DNA of 6,868 nucleotides from Alphaproteobacteria bacterium (lineage in GTDB: Bacteria > Pseudomonadota > Alphaproteobacteria > Micropepsales > Micropepsaceae), in assembly GCA_028869725.1 (NCBI GenBank), contig JAGWRJ010000244.1:1-6868 (forward strand), read 5' to 3'. Both the position numbers and the translations under genes were made by a program. The first letter of the stretch is position 1, and each line of letters opens with the position of its first letter. The notes beneath the pieces are model-generated. The model made no database searches. It saw only the letters and a list, made by a program, of their open reading frames with translations, and had not been told where the DNA came from. Positions 1-4,280 of the stretch are shown piece by piece.

Positions 1-388
1 CATGGGTCTTGATCCCAAGCGGCTGACGCTGGAATCGCGCTCGCGCGACACCTGGGAGAATCTCCTCTATTCGCGTGCACTGGCGCATCCCAAGCCTCAA
101 AACGTATGGGTTCTCGCAACCTCGGCCTATCATCTGCCGCGGGCCATGGGCATCGCCCGCCGGTTGGGATGGAAAATGCTGCCCTGGCCGACGGACTATG
201 TAACCCTCCCTGAGGGCGAACAGTGGTGGCCGTCTGCAGCGCGCAATCTTCATGACGCCGACCTGGCAGTGCATGAATGGATCGGCCTTATAGCCTATCG
301 GCTCAGCGGCCGCTGGGCGCCGCAGCTTCAACAGGTGCAAGCGCGCCAAGCCCCTCGGCACGCATTCGCTGTGGCAACTCGGCCATGA
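1..388 (+). CDS. YdcF/SanA-type DUF218 domain protein, C-terminal part (5' end outside window)
   Basis: Only the C-terminal part of a DUF218 (YdcF/SanA/ElyC-like) protein is present. An ATG occurs at 2-4, but the domain normally starts well upstream, so the gene is read as truncated by the window edge. Numbering from that ATG, visible family features are the E-S-R-S-R-D-T-W-E-N block (residues 11-20), the strand and loop WVLATSAYHLPRA (36-48) followed by the Arg-rich helix ARRLGW, and the closing helix HEWIGLIAYRLSGR (91-104). DUF218 proteins are usually membrane-anchored and linked to envelope functions such as polysaccharide or peptidoglycan-precursor handling; the exact reaction is not known. 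The last 28 residues (101-128) fall in the region shared with the opposite-strand DUF1289 gene and look unconserved. The stop is TGA at 386-388. Family assignment is good; the specific role cannot be given. Confidence 0.85.
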   Translation, partial: MGLDPKRLTLESRSRDTWENLLYSRALAHPKPQNVWVLATSAYHLPRAMGIARRLGWKMLPWPTDYVTLPEGEQWWPSAARNLHDADLAVHEWIGLIAYRLSGRWAPQLQQVQARQAPRHAFAVATRP

Positions 389-527
389 CGCGCTCGCGCT
401 CCTGCGGGCTCATGGCCAACCATCCGCCAATCTCGCGCAGGTTGCGGCCACAGCCGCGGCAGAGCTGACTGCGCGGGTCAATCTGGCACACTGAAATACA
501 GGGCGTCGCAACTGGCACAGAGGTCAT
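303..527 (-). CDS. DUF1289 small four-cysteine protein
   Basis: This is a 74-residue protein of the DUF1289 family, which is common in proteobacteria and has no firmly assigned function. Four cysteines stand at residues 10, 14, 23 and 26 (C-x3-C, then C-x2-C), followed by the family's G-G-W and M-S-P-x-E-R-x-x-V-M segments (about 34-48). The cysteines suggest a bound metal or Fe-S centre, which is inference. I chose the ATG at 527-525: an in-frame TTG at 533 leaves only 2 nt to the AGG, whereas the ATG has AGG 8 nt upstream. It lies 43 nt downstream of the second VOC gene on the same strand and is probably the last gene of the operon. Its final 28 codons are antisense to the end of the DUF218 gene. 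The Ala/Pro-rich tail after residue 57 is not part of the conserved core. Confidence 0.85.
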   Translation of the reverse strand: MTSVPVATPCISVCQIDPRSQLCRGCGRNLREIGGWLAMSPQERERVMAELPQRMRAEGLGALAPVEAAAPSGR

Positions 528-570
528 GCCCAAGACCTAAGCCGCTGACGACGCCCCGTCAATCCGTCAC

Positions 571-936
571 TCAGCCCATCTTGAAAACGCAGAGCTTGTT
601 GCCGTCCAGATCGCGAAAATACGCGCCGTAGAAGGTCGGAAGCCGCTGCCCTGGGGCCCCATCGTCGCTGGCACCCAGCGACAATGCCTTGGCGTGCACC
701 TTATCGACCACTTCCTTGGACGGCGCTGCGAGAGCTACCATTGTGCCGTTGCCGCTCGTGCTGGCTTTGCCGTCATAGGGTTTGCAGATCGCGACCATCC
801 CGCTCTGACCATTGCCGTAGAACTGGATGCGGTCGCTGTTGAACAGCCGCTTGCCGCCCAGTTCGGCGAGCAGTGCGTCATAGAACGAAAGCGCCTTGTC
901 GTAATTGTTAGTGCCAAGCGTCACATACCCCAGCAT
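571..936 (-). CDS. VOC family protein (glyoxalase/bleomycin-resistance fold), probably without a metal site
   Basis: This is a 121-residue single-domain protein of the vicinal oxygen chelate superfamily. Both beta-alpha-beta-beta-beta halves can be seen. The first begins with GYVTLGTNNYDKALSFYDAL (residues 3-22), with the typical A-x-x-F-Y-D helix. The second ends in the YFRDLDGNKLCVF strand (106-118). The usual first-strand His is Tyr4, and the usual C-terminal metal-binding Glu after the DGN turn is Cys116. The protein therefore probably binds no catalytic metal, as in bleomycin-binding-type members. The start at 936 is well supported by AAGGAG (plus-strand 943-948) 6 nt upstream. It follows the other VOC gene by 32 nt and precedes the DUF1289 gene, in one direction with the dehydrogenases. 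Fold assignment is secure; ligand and reaction cannot be told from sequence. Confidence 0.88.
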   Translation of the reverse strand: MLGYVTLGTNNYDKALSFYDALLAELGGKRLFNSDRIQFYGNGQSGMVAICKPYDGKASTSGNGTMVALAAPSKEVVDKVHAKALSLGASDDGAPGQRLPTFYGAYFRDLDGNKLCVFKMG

Positions 937-942
937 GGATTT

Positions 943-948
943 CTCCTT
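943..948 (-). promoter_or_regulatory. strong ribosome binding site of the second VOC gene
   Basis: AAGGAG on the minus strand lies 6 nt before the ATG at 936. It is the best Shine-Dalgarno match among the leftward genes and fixes the start of this VOC gene. It suggests that this gene is initiated independently of the gene before it. Confidence 0.75.
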
Positions 949-968
949 GGTTGCTCCAGCCCTGGCCC

Positions 969-1358
969 TCAGGTCCGGAAGTTGACTTCTATCATGATAC
1001 CGTTTGGATCGCGTACGAACAGCTGGTGAAGGCCGATTGCATCGATGCGCGTTTCACGAAACGCTATGCTGCGTGCCGAAAGACGGTCTGTGACCTCCGC
1101 AGCGTTGCGACCACGAAAAGCAACATGATCGGCAGCACCCCCTCCACTGGATAATTGCTGCCTGCGGTTCTCCGCAAGCCGTCCATCCGGACCAACCAGA
1201 TGAACGACGGCGACGTCACCGCAATAAAGCCAGTGTCCGGAGAAGCCAAGATCTGGCCGACAGCCTTCCCTCAGCCCCAGCACATCGCAATAAAAGGCAC
1301 GCGTCGCCTCAAGATCAGCACAGCAGATCGTTACATGATCCAACCCATCCAGCGGCAT
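969..1358 (-). CDS. VOC family metalloprotein translationally coupled to an acyl-CoA dehydrogenase
   Basis: This is a 129-residue VOC (glyoxalase/dioxygenase-fold) protein. It begins with LDHVTICCADLEATRAFY (residues 6-23) and the V-L-G-L turn, and ends with FVRDPNGIMIEVNF (114-127). Candidate metal ligands are His8 (first strand), His78 (A-D-H-V-A, start of the second half) and Glu124, with His53 at roughly the fourth-ligand place. Their order and spacing resemble glyoxalase I, FosA and methylmalonyl-CoA epimerase, so an isomerase, epimerase, dioxygenase or thiol-transfer role is possible. The protein is too short for a two-domain extradiol dioxygenase. The ATG at 1358-1356 is one base after the dehydrogenase TGA (1362-1360), with only a weak G-rich ribosome site, so initiation is probably coupled to termination. 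The open frame extends upstream to 1478, but that part lies inside the dehydrogenase and is not VOC-like. Its substrate is probably linked to the dehydrogenase pathway (inference). Confidence 0.87.
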   Translation of the reverse strand: MPLDGLDHVTICCADLEATRAFYCDVLGLREGCRPDLGFSGHWLYCGDVAVVHLVGPDGRLAENRRQQLSSGGGAADHVAFRGRNAAEVTDRLSARSIAFRETRIDAIGLHQLFVRDPNGIMIEVNFRT

Positions 1359-1359
1359 G

Positions 1360-2604
1360 TCACCGCCCGGAAGGCAGCTTGTTGAATGGCACATCCTTGT
1401 CCACACGCACATCCTGCGGCAGGCCGAGCACGCGCTCGGCGATGATATTGCGCAGGATTTCATCGGTGCCGCCGGCAATACGCAGACCTGGTGCGCTCAG
1501 CCAGCCGCTCTGGAACATGCCATTGAGGGGGGCATCCTCGCCTTTGAGAGCACCCAGTTCGCCTTCCAGCTCGGTCGCAAATGCACTCAGATCCTGTAAC
1601 TTGGACGCAACGACGATCTTGGCGATCGACGCCTCTGGCCCGGGCTGCTGACCACGGGACAGCGCCGTCATGGTGCGATAGGTCGTATATTTGAGACCAG
1701 CTGAGCGCACGTACCAGTCGGCAATTTTCTCGCGCACTGCAGCGTTGCGCAGCGCCGGTCCGTCCTCCAGTTCTAGATCTCTTGCCAGCTGCAGCAACTG
1801 GGGCACATCAAGGCCACCACCCTGACCACCGCCAACCGCAAGACGCTCATGCATCAGCGTCGTCAGCGCAACCCGCCAGCCATCTCCGACCTCTCCCACG
1901 CGCAGGCTGTCCTTCACCTTCAGATCGGTGAAAAATACCTCATTGAACCCGGAAGCCCCGGACGCCTGCTTGATGGGGCGGACTTCAACTGCAGGATCAT
2001 GCATGTCCACGATGAACATGGTGAGACCCTTGTGTTTGGGGACGTTCGGATCGGTGCGCGTCAGCAGGATTCCGAAATCGGAGATCTGCGCTCCCGTCGT
2101 CCAGATCTTCTGTCCATTGATGACCCACTCATCGCCCTTCCGCTCCGCCCGCGTGCGCAGCCCCGCAACGTCGGAGCCTCCGGCCGGCTCGGAAAAGAGC
2201 TGACACCAGATCTCTTCACCGTGGAGCGCAGGCTTGACGTAACGGGCCAACACATCCTTGGCGCAATAGGTCATGACCGTGGGAATGCACATGCCCAGGC
2301 CAATCGCAAAAGGACCTCCGAGCCCATCCAGCGCTTTTATCTTTCCTTCTTCCTGATGGAAGATCACCTGCTGGATCGGCGTACCGCCATACCCGCCCAC
2401 TTCCTTGGGCCAGGTGATCCGGGCATAGCCTGCTTCAGCCTTGCGCGCCTGCCAGGCCTTGGCAGCTGCCAGAAAGGCTTTATCGGTACGCTCGGCGAGT
2501 TCATCGCTGCTGCCGTCCTCGCCACGCCGTGGCGCGTTCGCCGCCAGCCATTCGCGGACCTGCTTACGAAACGCAGCTTCTTCTGGAGTATCTTCGAAAT
2601 CCAT
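1360..2604 (-). CDS. acyl-CoA dehydrogenase, probable catalytic subunit of an alpha2beta2 enzyme (FadE26-like)
   Basis: This 414-residue FAD-dependent acyl-CoA dehydrogenase would introduce an alpha-beta double bond into a CoA thioester. The N-terminal helical domain covers about 1-130. The flavin/substrate signature FSEPAGGSDVAG is at 137-148, and the W-V-I-N-G-Q-K-I-W-T-T strand follows at 160-170. The C-terminal helical domain ends in GGTDEILRNIIAERVLGLP (378-396). The Glu of M-H-E-R (Glu253) aligns with the helix-G catalytic Glu of isovaleryl-CoA dehydrogenase. The alternative site near the C terminus (the YEG position of medium-chain enzymes) is Gly378. The usual RxxFG element is absent here and is supplied by the neighbouring subunit gene. 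The ATG at 2604 has AAGGA 8 nt upstream and gives the normal family N terminus (MDFEDTPEE); the frame stays open upstream to 3024 inside the neighbouring gene. It is 16 nt downstream of the partner subunit. The substrate is unknown; bulky steroid-like or branched acyl-CoAs are plausible. Confidence 0.92.
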   Translation of the reverse strand: MDFEDTPEEAAFRKQVREWLAANAPRRGEDGSSDELAERTDKAFLAAAKAWQARKAEAGYARITWPKEVGGYGGTPIQQVIFHQEEGKIKALDGLGGPFAIGLGMCIPTVMTYCAKDVLARYVKPALHGEEIWCQLFSEPAGGSDVAGLRTRAERKGDEWVINGQKIWTTGAQISDFGILLTRTDPNVPKHKGLTMFIVDMHDPAVEVRPIKQASGASGFNEVFFTDLKVKDSLRVGEVGDGWRVALTTLMHERLAVGGGQGGGLDVPQLLQLARDLELEDGPALRNAAVREKIADWYVRSAGLKYTTYRTMTALSRGQQPGPEASIAKIVVASKLQDLSAFATELEGELGALKGEDAPLNGMFQSGWLSAPGLRIAGGTDEILRNIIAERVLGLPQDVRVDKDVPFNKLPSGR

Positions 2605-2612
2605 ATTCCATA

Positions 2613-2619
2613 TCCTTCC
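2613..2619 (-). promoter_or_regulatory. ribosome binding site of the 414-residue dehydrogenase
   Basis: GGAAGGA on the minus strand ends 8 nt before the ATG at 2604, in the 16-nt gap after the preceding stop. An overlapping out-of-frame ATG at 2611-2609 is not used. This site decides the start against longer in-frame options. Confidence 0.7.
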
Positions 2620-2620
2620 G

Positions 2621-3748
2621 TTAGGCTGCGTTGGACATCTCGAGCGCACTGACAAGCTTGTCCTTCCAGCTGCGCTGCGCGCCGAGGTTGAGCGCCAGTT
2701 CACGCGCCCGTTTGTAATAGAGGTGGCAGTCGAACTCCCATGTAAAGCCGACACCGCCATGGGTCTGGATGTTCTCCTTGGCCGCATAATCAAAGGCCTG
2801 TGTGGCAGATACCCGCGCGGCTGCGGCCGCCAGGGCAAGCTCAGGTGCATCCGTCGCCATTGCCCAGGCGCCATAATATGAATTGGAGCGCGCCAATTCG
2901 TTATTGACATACATATCCGCGAGCTTGTGCTTGATGGCCTGATAGGATGCGATCGGCCGGCCAAACGCGTAGCGCTCCATGGCATAGGCTTTGGCCATCG
3001 CCAGGCAGGCATCAGCACCACCAACCTGCTCGAATGCCGTCAGGATTGCAGCCCGATTGAGAACTGCCTGAGTCGTACTCCAGCCCTCCCCGATCTGCCC
3101 GACTGCCTCGGCTGGCGTGTTCTCAAAAACGATGCGCGCATGCTTGCGCGACGGGTCGATCGACTGCTCAGCCCGACGGCTCACGCCAGGCCCGTTCAGA
3201 TCCACAAGTACAAGGCACAGGCCACGTTCTCCCGCCTCGTCACTCGCACGGGCGAGCACGATCGCGTGATCAGCTGCCATCCCGTCGCTGACGGCGAGCT
3301 TGACGCCGTTGAGACGTCCCCCCTTGAAGCTGGTACGGATGGATCTGACGGTCAGAGCACCGCCTCCCTCGCTGCGGGCGAAGCATCCGATCAGGCTGCC
3401 ATCGCTGACCTTTGGCAGCAGCTTCGACTTCTGGGCAGCCGAACCGGCACGCAGCAGGCACTCGGCAAACAGATAGATGCTGGACGCAAACGGCACTGGC
3501 GCCAGGACGCGTCCAAGCTCTTCGGCAATGACACACAACTCGAGATAGCCAAGACCAAGCCCCCCGAATTCCTCCGGAATGCTTGTGCCAAGCCAGCCCA
3601 TTTCAGCGATCGCCGACCAAAGTGCGCGGTCATGGCTGGCTTCACTCTCCAGAACCGCCCGTACCGCTTTGGGGGGGCAGCGTTCGCTCAGAAAACGTCG
3701 CGCCTGCTCGCGCAAGAGCTTCTGGTCATCGGAAAAATCGAAGTTCAT
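2621..3748 (-). CDS. acyl-CoA dehydrogenase-like subunit lacking the catalytic Glu (probable beta subunit, FadE27-like)
   Basis: This 375-residue member of the acyl-CoA dehydrogenase family is at the usual length for the smaller subunit of two-gene enzymes. It shows an N-terminal helical domain opening with MNFDFSDDQKLLREQARRFL, then PEEFGGLGLGYLEL (58-71), E-R-Y-A-F-G-R-P-I-x-S-Y-Q (258-270) and I-Q-T-H-G-G-V-G-F-T-W-E (327-338). The S-E-P-x-G-G-S-D signature is degenerate (around 121-132). The helix-G catalytic position appears to be Asn231, and the C-terminal position (YEG in medium-chain enzymes) is Leu355, so no usual catalytic base is present. It keeps the RxxFG and QxxGGxG elements that the downstream partner lacks, which fits a split active site at a heterodimer interface. 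I chose the ATG at 3748. An ATG at 3757 adds three residues and cannot be excluded; the upstream frame to 3877 is unlike the family. It is the first gene of the leftward operon. Confidence 0.9.
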   Translation of the reverse strand: MNFDFSDDQKLLREQARRFLSERCPPKAVRAVLESEASHDRALWSAIAEMGWLGTSIPEEFGGLGLGYLELCVIAEELGRVLAPVPFASSIYLFAECLLRAGSAAQKSKLLPKVSDGSLIGCFARSEGGGALTVRSIRTSFKGGRLNGVKLAVSDGMAADHAIVLARASDEAGERGLCLVLVDLNGPGVSRRAEQSIDPSRKHARIVFENTPAEAVGQIGEGWSTTQAVLNRAAILTAFEQVGGADACLAMAKAYAMERYAFGRPIASYQAIKHKLADMYVNNELARSNSYYGAWAMATDAPELALAAAAARVSATQAFDYAAKENIQTHGGVGFTWEFDCHLYYKRARELALNLGAQRSWKDKLVSALEMSNAA

Positions 3749-3769
3749 GCCGTCCATCCCATGTTGTTT

Positions 3770-3789
3770 GCCGTCTACGATAGACCGGC
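3770..3789. promoter_or_regulatory. operator-like dyad upstream of the dehydrogenase operon
   Basis: GTCTA-CGA-TAGAC is a perfect 5-bp inverted repeat around a 3-nt centre (3773-3785). Outer GCC and GGC arms extend it to 8 bp with one unpaired C at 3786. It lies 22-41 bp before the chosen start of the first dehydrogenase gene and covers the best minus-strand -10 candidate. Position and symmetry suit a repressor site, but no regulator gene is in the window to test this. Confidence 0.35.
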
Positions 3790-3804
3790 ACGCGGGTAGC
3801 GCAA
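3777..3804 (-). promoter_or_regulatory. weak candidate promoter for the leftward operon
   Basis: On the minus strand, TTGCGC (3804-3799) and TATCGT (3782-3777) are separated by 16 nt, matching 3/6 and 4/6 of the sigma-70 consensus. Transcription would start near 3770, giving a leader of about 20 nt before the ATG at 3748. The match is weak in G+C-rich DNA and is offered only as the best candidate seen. Confidence 0.22.
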
Positions 3805-3820
3805 TGGGGCAGTTACGGCA

Positions 3821-3863
3821 GGTTCCGCGGGTACCTGTCGCGGGCCGCAGGACCCGCAGAACT
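3821..3863. repeat. long imperfect inverted repeat (hairpin) in the intergenic region
   Basis: The left arm (3822-3837) and right arm (3848-3862) pair as GTTC/GAAC, then one C-A mismatch, GCGGGT/ACCCGC, one unpaired A at 3833, and CCTG/CAGG. This makes 14 Watson-Crick pairs around a 10-nt G+C-rich loop (3838-3847), with a possible further G-T pair at 3821/3863. It is the strongest dyad seen in the non-coding DNA. No T-run follows on either strand, so it is not a standard terminator. It could be a leader RNA structure, a DNA-level protein site or a small repeat element. Confidence 0.55.
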
Positions 3864-3989
3864 CCTGGCACCTGCATGCGAACATGCGTCTACGCTGTCC
3901 TGTGCTGCCACCGCATGGATAGACTGATCCTCGCCTGCACTCCTTTTCTACCCTGCGCGGGATGGAACTTTCTTTCCGGTTATGCACCT

Positions 3990-4011
3990 GCTGGCACATG
4001 ATCGCGCCAGC
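3990..4011. repeat. short inverted repeat
   Basis: GCTGGC (3990-3995) and GCCAGC (4006-4011) form a perfect 6-bp stem around a 10-nt loop in the middle of the divergent region. A stem of this size can arise by chance in G+C-rich DNA, and no function is proposed. Confidence 0.25.
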
Positions 4012-4062
4012 CTGAGTTCGGCGCAGCAGGAACCAGGCCCATACCGCCCAGTGTCTGGGAGC

Positions 4063-4081
4063 CGCATCGGGGGAGGATGCG
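4063..4081. repeat. short inverted repeat with a G-rich loop
   Basis: CGCATC (4063-4068) and GATGCG (4076-4081) form a perfect 6-bp stem around the 7-nt loop GGGGGAG. No T-run follows on either strand. The purine-rich loop resembles an anti-Shine-Dalgarno-binding tract, but there is no start codon at a suitable distance. Confidence 0.3.
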
Positions 4082-4220
4082 TGCTGCCAGCGGCGCTCGC
4101 GCTTTGGCCGGAATCGCCCAAATACCACCCCCGGCCTGCCTGCGGACTCTCGTCTTGGCGCCATCTCAGGGCACAGAGAGGACCTTGAAGGCCCCTCCTG
4201 CTTATCGGGCCGGGCCAGGT

Positions 4221-4250
4221 TTGCACAGTGATGAGCTTAGGGTCTAAGAC
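4221..4250 (+). promoter_or_regulatory. weak candidate pepN promoter
   Basis: TTGCAC (4221-4226) and TAAGAC (4245-4250) are separated by 18 nt, each matching about 3/6 of the sigma-70 consensus. Transcription would begin near 4257, downstream of the ATG at 4254 and upstream of the ATG at 4281, which agrees with the later start. The support is slight. Confidence 0.2.
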
Positions 4251-4251
4251 C
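4236..4251. promoter_or_regulatory. nested palindromes upstream of pepN
   Basis: CTTAG-GGT-CTAAG (4236-4248) and GGTCT-A-AGACC (4241-4251) overlap. The second is a perfect 11-bp palindrome ending 29 nt before the pepN start. Its GGTCT/AGACC half-sites also occur in the dyad next to the divergent operon at 3773-3786. It may be an operator, and it overlaps the candidate -10 element. Confidence 0.3.
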
Positions 4252-4271
4252 AGATGGACATCCGCTCCTCT

Positions 4272-4275
4272 GAGG
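4272..4275 (+). promoter_or_regulatory. pepN ribosome binding site
   Basis: GAGG lies 5 nt before the ATG at 4281. The alternative in-frame ATG at 4254 has no comparable purine tract. This, together with the family-like N terminus MRTEQPREIRLSDYRAP, favours the start at 4281. Confidence 0.6.
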
Positions 4276-4280
4276 TTTCC

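Larger units (their letters stand above)
3749..4280. other. divergent intergenic region without a convincing gene
   Basis: These 532 bases separate the divergent starts of the dehydrogenase operon and pepN. Open frames crossing the region encode Arg-, Cys- and Pro-rich sequence with no recognisable domain, so none is annotated. The region holds several inverted repeats, at 3770-3789, 3821-3863, 3874-3887, 3990-4011, 4063-4081 and 4236-4251, plus weak promoter-like matches near both genes. No tRNA or known riboswitch was recognised, and no hairpin is followed by a T-run, so no intrinsic terminator is called. Confidence 0.7.

Noticed and set aside
694..1029. A plus-strand open frame opposite the second VOC gene
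   Set aside because: It is antisense to a recognisable VOC protein with a strong ribosome site and shows no domain.
1849..2652. A 267-codon plus-strand open frame opposite the 414-residue dehydrogenase
   Set aside because: It is the complement of a well-supported dehydrogenase gene, with no domain of its own.
2605..3024. An N-terminal extension of the 414-residue dehydrogenase by 140 codons
   Set aside because: The extension lies inside the neighbouring subunit gene in another frame and is Arg/Ser/Pro-rich without family similarity. The ATG at 2604 has a good ribosome site and the expected N terminus.
2927..3799. A 290-codon plus-strand open frame opposite the 375-residue dehydrogenase subunit
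   Set aside because: It is the complement of a family-recognisable coding sequence, with no ribosome site or domain seen.
3874..3887. GCATG-CGAA-CATGC mini-hairpin
   Set aside because: It is only a 5-bp stem, within chance expectation for this composition, and no function can be attached to it.
3579..4001. A plus-strand open frame entering the intergenic region, including a 28-codon tail from the ATG at 3914
   Set aside because: Most of it is antisense to the first dehydrogenase gene. The short tail has no clear ribosome site and no recognisable feature.
3775..4164. A 129-codon minus-strand open frame in the divergent intergenic region
   Set aside because: It is Arg- and Cys-rich with no domain or periodic structure, and it has the character of translated non-coding G+C-rich DNA.
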